Source of the DNA: Polyangia bacterium
Lineage (GTDB): Bacteria; Myxococcota_A; Polyangia; Polyangiales; Sandaracinaceae
Assembly: GCA_030426845.1 (NCBI GenBank)
Contig: JAUHXR010000048.1
Location: 1 to 39,452, forward strand
DNA length: 39,452 nt
Direction of reading: 5' to 3'
In this document: positions 1 to 6,967 of the stretch, one piece after another
Position numbering within the stretch: position 1 is the first letter of the stretch
Layout of the letters: each line of letters starts with the position of its first letter
The notes under the pieces: generated by a model
Told to the model about the DNA's origin: nothing
Database searches by the model: none
Seen by the model: only the letters and a program-made list of their open reading frames with translations
Translations under genes and position numbers: made by a program

Positions 1-252
1 CTGGAAGCCAAGCTGGAAAGGGCTCTCGAGCTGGCAGGTTCCTTGTTGTTCGCGACCGGCTCCGGAAACGAGCTCCTGTGGGCGCTCGACCGCTCCATCC
101 TCGCCAAGGCGTTCCGCGGCGAGCTCGTGCCTCAGGATCCCAACGACGAGCCCGCGTCGGTGCTCCTCGAGCGCATCCGCGCGGAGGCCAAGCCGACGAA
201 GGGGCGCAAGAAGACGCGCGCGTCCAAGCGGACCGCGAAGGGCGCGCCGTGA
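1..252 (+). CDS. hsdS: Type I restriction-modification specificity subunit HsdS, C-terminal part (5' end outside window)
   Basis: The reading frame is open from base 1 and ends at TGA 250-252, so this is the last 83 codons of a longer gene. The residues LDRSILAKAFRGELVPQDPNDEP followed by ASVLLERIRAE are the characteristic distal conserved helix of HsdS proteins. In that family HsdS gives the HsdM/HsdR complex its DNA sequence specificity through two target-recognition domains separated by coiled coils. Only the end of the second coiled coil (LEAKLERALELAG) and a Lys/Arg-rich tail are seen here. The TGA overlaps the GTG start of the next gene (GTGA), so the two are probably translationally coupled. 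The target-recognition domains, hsdM and hsdR lie outside the window or are absent. Confidence 0.88.
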   Translation: MEAKLERALELAGSLLFATGSGNELLWALDRSILAKAFRGELVPQDPNDEPASVLLERIRAEAKPTKGRKKTRASKRTAKGAP

Positions 253-884
253 TCGACCTGACCCACGTGGGCGAGCGGCTCCTCGCGGCGATGGTCACCT
301 GCTCGCCGAAGGTCCGCAGCGAGCTCGCCGTCCACCTCGGGCCGAGCGTCCTCCGGCGGCGCGCGGTGGTGGAGGCGCCGCTCGCGAGCTTCGGCGCGCT
401 CGCGTTCGACGGCGCGAGCCGGATCGACGTCGGGCTCGTCGACGACGAGGCGGGCCAGGTGCTCGCGGTGGAGGCGAAGCTCGGCGAGTCGCGGCTCAGC
501 CGGCGCGCCTTCGAGGAGCGCTTCCTCCCGCCGTGCGGCGTCTCCCACGGCGGCGCGCGGGTGACGGGGTCGATGATCGCGATCCTCGAGGGCAAGCTCC
601 CGGCCGCCGGGCCCGACGCGCGGCTGCTCGCGCGGGTGCCGGCCGAGGCCGGCGGCGAGGGGACGGTCGAGGTCGAGCCGCGGTGGGCCCTCGTGGTCCG
701 GCGGCGCACGCTCGAGGGCTGGCTGCGGCGCGGCCTCCCGGGGCTGTCGTCGCGCTGCGCGGTGATCGCGTTCGACGACCTCGTGGAGGCCTACGGCGGG
801 CGCGCGGCGTTCAACGCGCTGGTGCGCGAGCTGCTCGAGGTGGACTACTTCGAGGCGTGGAAGCTCGGCGCCCCTGCGCGCTAG
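249..884 (+). CDS. Uncharacterised protein with PD-(D/E)XK-like motif, coupled to hsdS
   Basis: This 211-aa protein starts at GTG 249, overlapping the hsdS stop by GTGA. The start is chosen from that overlap; the frame is also open upstream inside hsdS, but that part is a shadow. Near residues 57-80 the sequence reads SRIDVGLVDDEAGQ, then VLAVEAKLGESRLS. A strand with an Asp, a turn, and a hydrophobic strand ending in E-x-K is the layout of the PD-(D/E)XK nuclease core. The C-terminal half (WALVVRRRTLEGWLRRGLPG, then CAVIAFDDLVEAYGG) looks globular alpha/beta. I do not recognise a named family. From context it could be an accessory nuclease or modulator of the type I system. The nuclease idea rests on a short motif and is an inference. 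Confidence 0.72.
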   Translation: MIDLTHVGERLLAAMVTCSPKVRSELAVHLGPSVLRRRAVVEAPLASFGALAFDGASRIDVGLVDDEAGQVLAVEAKLGESRLSRRAFEERFLPPCGVSHGGARVTGSMIAILEGKLPAAGPDARLLARVPAEAGGEGTVEVEPRWALVVRRRTLEGWLRRGLPGLSSRCAVIAFDDLVEAYGGRAAFNALVRELLEVDYFEAWKLGAPAR

Positions 885-1045
885 CTCCGGCGCAGCCGAT
901 CCGCGACGCGGCGGCCGACGTCGGCATGGGTCGTCGTGCGGCTCGCCTCGTAGTCGTCGTCGCCTTGTGCCACGAGCTCGAGCAGGAGGAGCGCCCGGGG
1001 CTCGGGATCGCGCGCGGAGTCATCGGAGGAGCGTGCGTCGGCCAC
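881..1045 (-). CDS. Possible small protein, antitoxin-tail-like (weak)
   Basis: A 54-codon frame from GTG 1045 to TAG 881-883 on the minus strand. It reads VADARSSDDSARDPEPRALL and ends EASRTTTHADVGRRVADRLRRS. The composition is protein-like, and the ending resembles the tail of many small type II antitoxins (an Arg-Thr-Thr turn followed by a basic helix). The open frame continues upstream of the GTG in a plausible way (ALREAAWLACCAREYAL) but without a usual start codon, so this may be a remnant of a longer gene. Its stop overlaps the stop of the convergent plus-strand gene (CTAG shared). No strong ribosome-binding site and no toxin partner are seen. Confidence 0.33.
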   Translation of the reverse strand: MADARSSDDSARDPEPRALLLLELVAQGDDDYEASRTTTHADVGRRVADRLRRS

Positions 1046-1203
1046 GCAGAGAGCGTACTCCCGCGCGCAGCAAGCGAGCCAGGCAGCCTCCCGGAGTGCG
1101 CGACGGGCGCGAGATCGCGAAAATCCCAGGCGAAAGCAGGTCCGGCGGTTCCTCGATCGGAGTTAACAGAGATCCGAGATCCGCCGGCGGCGGCCCAAGG
1201 TCC

Positions 1204-1410
1204 CCGCGGGGAGGGGAGGGGATCGGCCGGACCATGGGCCCCCCTCCGCGCGGGGAGGTGGGGCCACGGTCCGTCGGATGTCCCCCCCGCCGCGCGGGGA
1301 GGTGGGGGGACGGTCCGTCGGATGCCCCCCCCTCCGCGCGGGGAGGTGGGGGGACGGTCCGTCGGATGTCGCCCCCTCCGCGCGGGGAGGTGGGGGCGTC
1401 CGTCGGCGGC
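1204..1410. repeat. 44-bp tandem repeat, about four copies plus a degenerate leading copy
   Basis: The string CCGCGCGGGGAGG recurs at 1246, 1290, 1334 and 1378, an exact spacing of 44 bp. Between copies the text is nearly constant (GGTGGGGGGACGG, then TCCGTCGGATG, then a C-run). A shorter variant starts at 1204. CCTCC and GGAGG flank GCGCGG in most units, so each unit can form a small hairpin. The period is not a multiple of three, so the long open frames through this stretch are not coding. There are no unique spacers, which argues against CRISPR. Confidence 0.85.
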
Positions 1411-1418
1411 GCTGGGAC

Positions 1419-1586
1419 CTCAGTCAACAGTGTTTGGGGTGAGCTCGGCGGTACTTCGATCGGAGTGGACTCCGGTCGAGGTGCGGTCGGCGGTGCTCGG
1501 GACGGAGTGGACTCGGTCGCCGGTGCGGTCGGCGGCGTTCGGATCGGAGTGGGCGCGGGCAGCGTGCGGTCGGCGGTCGGGGCGCG
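1419..1586. repeat. 42-bp tandem repeat, three clear copies
   Basis: CGGAGTGGAC (or CGGAGTGGGC) recurs at 1461, 1503 and 1545, exactly 42 bp apart. Each is followed by a diverged middle and GTGCGGTCGGCGG. A more degenerate copy appears to precede it from about 1419. The array begins within about 30 bp of the end of the 44-bp array but has a different unit. Forty-two is a multiple of three, so reading frames stay open through it. The translations are Arg/Ser-rich on both strands and no start or ribosome-binding site points to a gene. Confidence 0.75.
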
Positions 1587-1625
1587 AGGGACGGGGAATC
1601 TCGGGCGCGAGCCGGGCTGAAAGAC

Positions 1626-1661
1626 GACGACGCCCCGAGGCTTGGGCCACGGGGCGTCGTC
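1626..1661. terminator. Strong hairpin, possible transcription terminator without U-tract
   Basis: GACGACGCCCCG (1626-1637) and CGGGGCGTCGTC (1650-1661) are perfect 12-bp inverted repeats around a 12-nt loop. The hairpin lies about 110 bp beyond the 3' end of the minus-strand gene ending at 1771. No T-run follows on either strand, so calling it a terminator is an inference from position and stability. Confidence 0.45.
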
Positions 1662-1703
1662 TGGATGGGGGCGCGAAGGGTGCGCGGTGGAGCGGGGTAC
1701 GAG

Positions 1704-1756
1704 GACGTTGACGTGTACGTGCACGTTCACGAGTACGTGCACGTGCACGTGCACGA
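1704..1756. repeat. ACGTGC hexanucleotide tract with long palindrome
   Basis: A run of imperfect ACGTGC/ACGTGT/ACGTTC hexamers ends in GTGCACGTGCACGTGCAC, an 18-bp perfect palindrome at about 1737-1754. It lies 15 bp downstream of the stop of the minus-strand gene at 1771. Similar hexamer tracts occur at about 6645, 8122 and 9327. The self-complementary core could form a hairpin or cruciform. Confidence 0.7.
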
Positions 1757-1770
1757 GGGGTTGACGTCGC

Positions 1771-2556
1771 CTATGCCAGGGGCGGGACGGGCTGATCCGG
1801 GGTGAGGTCGTCCTCGATCGGCGGCGGATCGATGGGATCCTCCGTCGGCTCGGGGTCGCTCCCGCCGGTCTGGCGCGTGTTGTCGCGGTGGATCTCGATG
1901 GCGGCGAGCGCGGCGCGGAAGCGGGTGACCGCGGCCTCGTCCTCCTCGTCGACGAAGGCGGCGAGGGCGCGGGCGTAGGCCGCGACCTCTCGGGCGAGGC
2001 GGCGGAGAGCCTCCGCGAGCTCGTCGCCGCTCGGGATGGCGACCGGCTCGGCGCCGACGCCGAGGCCGTCGCCGAGGGCGGCGTGGGCCTCGCGGACGCG
2101 CGGCAGGAGAGACGCGTGGACGAGGGCGGCGATGCGCGGCTCGAGGGCCTCCTCGTCGATGCGGTCGAGGCGGCGCTTGGACTCGTACCACTGCTCCTCG
2201 TAGGTGCCCTGCACGAAGGCGAGGCCGTCGGTGAAGAGGGTGGTCATGAGCGCCTCGGCCTCGCGGCCCTCCTCGGTGTCGAGGAGGCGGGTCATGGCGC
2301 TGAGCTGGCCGTGGAGCGCGGCCCAGGCGCCGTCGAAGCGGCGGTCGGTGGCGCGCAGGTTCTGCGGCCGAAGGCGGTCGCGGAGCTTGGCGATGCGCTG
2401 GACCTCGATGGCGGCGTCGCGCACGCGGTTCAGGACGTCCCGCTCGAGGGGGGTGGCGTCGGCCGGCATCGAGCGGATGAGCCGGATGGCGAGGAGGACC
2501 CCGCCGGCGGCGTCGAGGCGGGGAGGGCGAGCGTACTCCGAGAAATCAATCGGCAT
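1771..2556 (-). CDS. Hypothetical helical protein with acidic Pro-rich tail
   Basis: This 261-aa protein starts at ATG 2556 with GGAG 7 nt upstream on the minus strand. No signal peptide or membrane segment is seen. Residues 1-230 look almost entirely alpha-helical (for example RDVLNRVRDAAIEVQRIAK and EALEPRIAALVHASLLPRV), with heptad-like spacing of hydrophobics. The last about 30 residues are acidic and proline-rich (DPEPTEDPIDPPPIEDDL). I do not recognise a family. High GC at third codon positions and the clear start support a real gene. It is followed by repeats and preceded by a 190-bp gap, so it is probably monocistronic. A cytoplasmic structural or adaptor role would be a guess. Confidence 0.7.
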   Translation of the reverse strand: MPIDFSEYARPPRLDAAGGVLLAIRLIRSMPADATPLERDVLNRVRDAAIEVQRIAKLRDRLRPQNLRATDRRFDGAWAALHGQLSAMTRLLDTEEGREAEALMTTLFTDGLAFVQGTYEEQWYESKRRLDRIDEEALEPRIAALVHASLLPRVREAHAALGDGLGVGAEPVAIPSGDELAEALRRLAREVAAYARALAAFVDEEDEAAVTRFRAALAAIEIHRDNTRQTGGSDPEPTEDPIDPPPIEDDLTPDQPVPPLA

Positions 2557-2746
2557 TGTCGGTCTCCATACGCGAGCGAGGCCGAGGCCGGGGCGTCCGG
2601 CCGAGGCTCGCGTCGCTTACAGGAGGCTCATCGCGCCGGCGGAGGAGCGGTTGCGTGGGGCCGCGAGATTATCGTGGAGCGGGGGCGGAGCGGCTGGGAG
2701 GATGTGGTCGCGACGACGGGGGAGCGTGCTGGTCATCGACGGTTCG

Positions 2747-3061
2747 TCAGTGTCCGAACACCATCCAGGCGAGGACGGTCGCTCCGACGGCGATGAGCGC
2801 CGCGTTCGCCGTCATCGCAACGGCCTTCAACCGCGGCGTGGTCTTCTGCGTCATCGCGAGGGTGAAGCCTGCGAGGCCAGGAACTGGCGCGAGTAGAAGG
2901 ACGACGATCGAGAGGACCAGCGCCCGCGAGGGGTGTCCGCTCAAGCCCCACGCGGTCGTCTGCAACGAGAGCGAGGCTCCGAAGACCGCAACCCACACGA
3001 GCAGTGGCACGAACGCCACGGTCGTCCGTGCGCCCCGTCGGGACGTGTGACGCCGGTTCAC
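2747..3061 (-). CDS. Small integral membrane protein, unknown function
   Basis: 104 residues, starting at GTG 3061 with GGAG 6 nt upstream. After a basic N-terminus (NRRHTSRRGARTT) there are three hydrophobic segments: VAFVPLLVWVAVFGASLSL (about 15-33), ALVLSIVVLLLAPVPGLAGF (about 47-66) and ANAALIAVGATVLAWMVFG (about 85-103). The positive N-terminus suggests it faces the cytoplasm. No catalytic motif or named family is visible. It is flanked by gaps of 190 and 114 bp, so it appears to be transcribed alone or loosely with the winged-helix gene upstream. Confidence 0.65.
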   Translation of the reverse strand: MNRRHTSRRGARTTVAFVPLLVWVAVFGASLSLQTTAWGLSGHPSRALVLSIVVLLLAPVPGLAGFTLAMTQKTTPRLKAVAMTANAALIAVGATVLAWMVFGH

Positions 3062-3175
3062 GTCACGCTCCGCCGGGCCGCACGGGAATGGAGATGCGCC
3101 AGGGAAGTGGACGCGACGTCGGGCGCCACGCGCGGTGCTCTCCAGAGTGGGCGCCGGGGGGCGGTCATCGCGCGC

Positions 3176-3682
3176 TCATCGCGTGAGGCGCGCCTTCAGC
3201 TCGCGCGAGGCGACCTCTCGCACGCGGGCCCCGCCGAGGCGGATGCCGTCGACGAGGACGAGGAGCTCGTACAAGGCGGGGTCGCGGAGCGCGGCCTGGG
3301 GCGCGGTGGCCGAGAGGGGCGAGACGGACTCGCCGCGGGCCTCCCCGCGCGCGTACGGCCAGACGAGCGGCTGGACCTCGGTGGAGGCGAGGTGCGCGGA
3401 CAGCGGCGGCGCCGACGGCCCGGTGAGGACGCCACGACGTCGGCGGCCCCGCTCCGCAGGGAACACGTACCGGACGCCATGCACCAGGAGCTCGAGGAGG
3501 GCGGGGCGGATCGGCTCGCGCGCCCTCGCGTCCAGCAGGCCGCAGGTCGCGGCGCGGCCGATGGACGCGTGTACGCCCGATGGGCTCATCTCCAGCTCGG
3601 TTCCGAGCGCCTCCAGCGTCCAGCGCTCGCCCCGGCGAGCGGCGAGCTTGAGGGTCACGAGGAGGTCCTGGGCCTTCAGCAC
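3176..3682 (-). CDS. Winged helix-turn-helix (MarR-like) transcriptional regulator
   Basis: 168 aa from GTG 3682 (VLKAQDLLVTLKLA). Residues about 5-60 form a clear winged helix: helix KAQDLLVTLKLAARRG, then WTLEALGTELEMSPSGVHASIGRAATCGLL, where TLEALGTELEMSPSGVHASI is the helix-turn-helix. The rest (RPALLELLVHGVRYVFPAERG onward) is a mixed domain that may sense a ligand or a partner protein. The start is the only usual start codon near the helix; the ribosome-binding site is weak. A perfect palindrome lies 17-30 bp upstream of the start, which suggests autoregulation. No obvious target gene is adjacent: the upstream gene (3852-4451) is an uncharacterised protein on the same strand. Confidence 0.75.
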   Translation of the reverse strand: MLKAQDLLVTLKLAARRGERWTLEALGTELEMSPSGVHASIGRAATCGLLDARAREPIRPALLELLVHGVRYVFPAERGRRRRGVLTGPSAPPLSAHLASTEVQPLVWPYARGEARGESVSPLSATAPQAALRDPALYELLVLVDGIRLGGARVREVASRELKARLTR

Positions 3683-3698
3683 ATCGAGACGATATTCT

Positions 3699-3712
3699 CG
3701 ATTCGTGAATCG
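3699..3712. promoter_or_regulatory. Perfect palindrome upstream of the winged-helix gene, candidate operator
   Basis: CGATTCGTGAATCG has 6-bp arms (CGATTC/GAATCG) around GT. It lies 17-30 bp upstream of the GTG at 3682 in an unusually AT-rich pocket, 3685-3775. A second short inverted repeat, CGAGA...TCTCG (3685-3700), lies between it and the start. The position suits an autorepressor site. Confidence 0.45.
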
Positions 3713-3851
3713 TGCAGAAGCGCTGTAAGCACTGAATATCGAACGCTAATGCGAGATCGAATTGTCTCCGTACGGAGAGAGTTGGCCCGCCGGTCCTCCC
3801 TCGGGGGCTTGGGCTCGAAGGGCTGGTCCTGCCGGTGCGGTGGGTGCGATC

Positions 3852-4451
3852 TCATCGCGCGCCTGCCATGGGTCCGTAGCACCGCAGCCGCTTGTTCCGG
3901 TGGTCCGTCTCGATGCCGAGCGAGGCGGCGAGGGTCCATACGATCACCGTCGCGTCCTCCTGCGAGTGCAGCGCGGCCGACTCGGCGGCGAGTCGCGGGC
4001 CCTCGTCGGCCACCACGACGCGGTCGTCGAAGTGGGGCGAGTCGACAATGTACTCGCGGCGCCGCTCCCCGTTCACGTAGTGCGAGAAGCCGTAGCCCCG
4101 GTCGGCGTCGCCTACCCAGAACGCGAAGACCTCGCCCCACCGGGCCGCGTCCCGGAGCCGGTGCTCGCGGCACCAGTGGAACAGGGTGTAGGCCCAGTCG
4201 TCGGCGATGAGCGTCCACTCGGCGTCCTCGGTGAGGTAGACGCGAGGGTGGGTGAGGCGGGGCTCGGCCGGTCGGTAGTCGGCACGACCCATCCACGCGA
4301 GGAGCGGCTCGTCGCCGAGGTTTCGATTCCGGATCGCGATGACGAACGGCGTGTGCAGCACCCCGTGGGGGAACGCGGGGTGACGGTAGGGGAGGAGCGG
4401 GTAGTTCAACCCTTCTTGCGTACCGCGCGCAAGCGCCCGTGGCGAGGCCAT
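3852..4451 (-). CDS. Hypothetical protein (199 aa)
   Basis: Starts at ATG 4451. There is no signal peptide or membrane segment. The protein is rich in Trp, Tyr and His (AEWTLIADDWAYTLFHWCREH; WGEVFAFWVGDADRGYGFSHYVNGERRREYIVD), which suggests a compact beta-rich cytoplasmic domain. I cannot assign it to a family. The sequence near 135-160 (HFDDRVVVADEGPRLAAESAALH) looks like a loop-helix that closes the domain. It is separated by 79 bp from the next gene downstream of the barrel protein and by 169 bp from the winged-helix gene, so it may have its own promoter. Confidence 0.62.
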   Translation of the reverse strand: MASPRALARGTQEGLNYPLLPYRHPAFPHGVLHTPFVIAIRNRNLGDEPLLAWMGRADYRPAEPRLTHPRVYLTEDAEWTLIADDWAYTLFHWCREHRLRDAARWGEVFAFWVGDADRGYGFSHYVNGERRREYIVDSPHFDDRVVVADEGPRLAAESAALHSQEDATVIVWTLAASLGIETDHRNKRLRCYGPMAGAR

Positions 4452-4530
4452 CGGCTCGACTCCGACGGATGCCTGGAGCGCGCAGGTCGAGCGCGCGCGG
4501 CGCGACGCCAGAGGCCTGCGCCTCAGGCCG

Positions 4531-5805
4531 TCACTGCCAGCGCTGGTCCTGCGAGCGCAGCAGGCTGTTGCCGAACGCCCAGCTCAGGCTGGCCGACGCG
4601 TTGGCGGTGAGCTCCTGGAGGGTGCTGCCGGTGGTGGCGGCGATGGGGTTGAGGGCGTCGGGGTCGGCCGGGGCCTGGATGGCCGCGCCGCGGTAGAGGA
4701 CGCCGCCGCTGATGCCGAGCTGGAGGCCGTCGGCGATGCGGAAGGTCGCTTCCAGATTGGCCCAGGTCCACCACGCCTCGGGCAGGTCGGCGACGAAGGC
4801 GATGCCGCCCGTGAGCTCGAGGTCGACGGGCTGGGTGTGGACGCGGCCGAAGGCCTCGAGGCGGGGCTCGAAGTAGAGGCGCTCGCGCTCGCCGTTCTCG
4901 GTCTCGGTGGCGTAGCGGTCGTAGACGGCCTGGCCGAGGAGGCGGGCGCCGAGGTTGGTCTCGTTCGCGGCGAGGAAGGGGCTGAGCACCCACTCGATGC
5001 CGCCGCCGGCGCGGCCGCGGAGGTTCAAGTTGTTTTGCGGCTCACGGCCTGCCTCGACGCGCGCCGCGACGGAGAGGCCGTCGACGAGGGTGCGCGCCGC
5101 GACGGTGGAGGCCTCGACCTGCCAGAAGTCGCCGCGGAGGGTGGCGCCCGGGAGGTCGATGTCGAGGTAGCGGTAGCGCGCCTCGCCGTCGAGGCGCCAG
5201 CGCCACTCGGGGTCCGAGTAGTTCGCCTCGACGCCGGCCATCGCGCTGATCGAGGTGAGGTTGCCGCCGAACAGATCACCGCCGACGCGCGGGCGGAGGT
5301 ACCACGGCGAGGGCGCGGCCTGCTCGGGGGCGTCGCTGGTGCGCGCGGTGAGCGAGAGGGCGCCGTCGTCGGTGGCCCCGGGCTCGTCGACGCGGAGGAA
5401 CGGGACGAGGCCCTGCTGCACGGTCGCGACGAGGAGCGCGAGGGTGCGCGCGTGGCCGGCGCTGTGCGGGACCTCGCGCGAGATGCGGTACGCGATCGCG
5501 TCGTCGCCGCCGATGGGGGTGCCGGCGAAGCGGACGAAGAAGCGGCGGCCGATGCCGGTCTCGACGTCGCGGATCGCGACGGTCCACGGCGCGTCGTCGT
5601 CGCCCGCCCAGGTGACGCCGGCGACGGTGCCGTCGAGCGCGGAGCGGACGTCCTGGCACTGGAGCTCGGAGTGCGTGAGGTAGCAGTCGAGGTGGGCCAC
5701 GGTGTCGGCGCGCGCGGCGCGCGGAGCGAGGGCGAGGAGGCACGCGAGGGCGAGGCCGAGGGCGCAGGTCGCCCTGCGGACGAGGGGTCCGTTCGGATCG
5801 ATCAT
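4531..5805 (-). CDS. Outer-membrane beta-barrel protein with signal peptide
   Basis: 424 aa from ATG 5805, preceded by AAGGA about 7 nt upstream; an earlier in-frame start is less likely because it would bury the signal peptide. Residues 1-32 form a Sec signal peptide (LVRRATCALGLALACLLALAP, cleavage after AARA). A soluble N-terminal part follows (DTVAHLDCYLTHSELQCQDV onward). From about residue 165 the pattern of alternating hydrophobic residues with aromatic girdles (WYLRPRVGGDLFGGN, WRWRLDGEARYRYLDIDL, LYFEPRLEAFGRVH) is that of a transmembrane barrel. The barrel recalls DUF481/YdiY-type outer-membrane proteins, but I am not sure of the family. The final strand ends SLSWAFGNSLL rather than in a classic terminal Phe. 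Confidence 0.75.
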   Translation of the reverse strand: MIDPNGPLVRRATCALGLALACLLALAPRAARADTVAHLDCYLTHSELQCQDVRSALDGTVAGVTWAGDDDAPWTVAIRDVETGIGRRFFVRFAGTPIGGDDAIAYRISREVPHSAGHARTLALLVATVQQGLVPFLRVDEPGATDDGALSLTARTSDAPEQAAPSPWYLRPRVGGDLFGGNLTSISAMAGVEANYSDPEWRWRLDGEARYRYLDIDLPGATLRGDFWQVEASTVAARTLVDGLSVAARVEAGREPQNNLNLRGRAGGGIEWVLSPFLAANETNLGARLLGQAVYDRYATETENGERERLYFEPRLEAFGRVHTQPVDLELTGGIAFVADLPEAWWTWANLEATFRIADGLQLGISGGVLYRGAAIQAPADPDALNPIAATTGSTLQELTANASASLSWAFGNSLLRSQDQRWQ

Positions 5806-6144
5806 CGGGGGTCCTTTCGGCGCGCGCGCTCCGGGGACTGCTCCGCCACGCGGCGGAAGCGGAGCGGCGGCGTCGGAGTGGCGCGGCGGGGGTCTGTACG
5901 GGCGATCCGCGGCGCTATTTCGCCCGAGCGACACGCGCGCTCACGAGGAGGCGCGGTGGCGTTCTGCGACACCCGAGGTCGGACGCCCCAGGACGCACCC
6001 GCGGGGGCAGGGGAGGCGGCGTCGGCCCGGTTCGTGAGACGGAGGGTCGTCGAGACGAGCGGCCCGCGCGGCGGGCCCCCGAACGACTCGAGGCGCGGCC
6101 ATCGTGGCGAGCGCCGACGAGCTCTCTTACGAAAGGCAATTCCA
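5806..6144. promoter_or_regulatory. Divergent intergenic region between the barrel and hemerythrin genes
   Basis: A 339-bp gap from which both flanking genes are read outward, so it should hold both promoters. I see no convincing -35/-10 pair. It contains a perfect hairpin, GGCCCGC (6061-6067) and GCGGGCC (6071-6077) around a 3-nt loop, and GAAAGG as ribosome-binding site just before ATG 6145. Confidence 0.4.
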
Positions 6145-6612
6145 ATGACCGACACGATCTACGAGCGACTCCGCGCAGACCACGACAAGCAGCGCCGGCT
6201 GATCGATCTGGTGAGCAAGACGACCGGCGACTCCGCGGGCCGGCGCGAGCTGTTCGACCGGCTCCGCGCCGAGGCCCTCGCCCACGCGGCGGTGGAGGAG
6301 CGGGTGCTCTACTCGACGCTGCTGGCGCAGGAGCTGACCCGCGACAAGGCGGGGCACTCGGTGGCCGAGCACCACGAGGCGGAGGACATCTTCGGGGAGC
6401 TGGTGGAGATGGACATGGCGAGCTCGGGCTGGCTCAACCGGTTCCACACGCTCGCGGAGAAGCTGCTCCACCACATGAAGGAGGAGGAGCGCGAGGTCTT
6501 CCAGATGGCGGGCAAGGCGCTGAGCCGCGCGCAGGAGGAGCAGATGGCGCAGCAGCACCAGAACGAGAAGCGGCCGGAGCGGATGGAGCGGCTGGGCGAG
6601 ACGACGGCGTAG
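6145..6612 (+). CDS. Hemerythrin HHE-domain protein
   Basis: 155 aa from ATG 6145, with GAAAGG upstream. The four-helix bundle shows spaced metal ligands: DHDKQRRLIDLV near the N-terminus, HAAVEERVLY in helix 2, EHHEAEDIFGELVEMD in helix 3 and HTLAEKLLHHMKEEEREVF in helix 4. These His and Glu residues bind a diiron centre in the hemerythrin cation-binding family, used for O2, NO or redox-stress sensing. The C-terminal tail (QEEQMAQQHQNEKRPERM) is charged and probably disordered. No signal peptide, so cytoplasmic. The gene stands alone and is followed by a hexamer tract. Confidence 0.9.
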   Translation: MTDTIYERLRADHDKQRRLIDLVSKTTGDSAGRRELFDRLRAEALAHAAVEERVLYSTLLAQELTRDKAGHSVAEHHEAEDIFGELVEMDMASSGWLNRFHTLAEKLLHHMKEEEREVFQMAGKALSRAQEEQMAQQHQNEKRPERMERLGETTA

Positions 6613-6644
6613 GTGCGCAAGGTTGCGTGCATATCTACGTCCTC

Positions 6645-6670
6645 GCGCGCGTGCACGTGCACGTGCGCGC
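6645..6670. repeat. GC-rich alternating tract with CACGTG palindrome
   Basis: Alternating purine-pyrimidine tract containing GCACGTGCACGTGC, a 14-bp perfect palindrome, about 33 bp after the hemerythrin stop. Same hexamer as the tract at 1704-1756. It could form a hairpin or Z-DNA and might act as a 3' end signal. Confidence 0.55.
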
Positions 6671-6768
6671 CGGCGAGTAGAGCGCGACCGCGCACCGCCG
6701 CGTCGCCAAGGAAGGTGCTGGGCGTGGCGATGCGGGCGCAGGGCACGGGCAAGGTGGCGTGATGTCTT

Positions 6769-6933
6769 CTAGCGCCTTTCGGCGGCGTCCTCGCGCGCGG
6801 TGTCGAGTACGTGATCCGACGCGGACTGGTTCGGCAGGACCGCGGTGTTGCCGTGCGACGCGCCGCGAGTGTGGGTGTGGACGCAGCCCGCGGAGCCGGC
6901 GGCGAGGGCGAGAATCAGGAGGACGGTTCGCAC
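6769..6933 (-). CDS. Small lipoprotein (54 aa)
   Basis: A short frame from GTG 6933 to TAG 6769-6771. It reads VRTVLLILALAAGSAGC, a basic start, hydrophobic stretch and lipobox ending in Cys17, then VHTHTRGASHGNTAVL and a charged end (DTAREDAAERR). Signal peptidase II cleavage would leave a 38-residue lipid-anchored peptide with three His just after the Cys. It begins 34 bp after the stop of the upstream membrane protein gene on the same strand and probably belongs to the same transcript. The ribosome-binding site is weak (GAGG very close to the GTG). No family is recognised. Confidence 0.55.
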   Translation of the reverse strand: MRTVLLILALAAGSAGCVHTHTRGASHGNTAVLPNQSASDHVLDTAREDAAERR

Positions 6934-6967
6934 GCCTCGAAGGGCCGCAAGGCGCGCACCAGGGTGA

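Noticed and set aside
1204-1410. CRISPR array
   Set aside because: The whole 44-bp unit is repeated with no unique spacers, and no cas gene is nearby.
533-1711. Long open frames on both strands through 533-1754
   Set aside because: They run through the 44-bp and 42-bp repeats, have extreme Arg/Pro/Gly composition and lack ribosome-binding sites; high GC removes stop codons.
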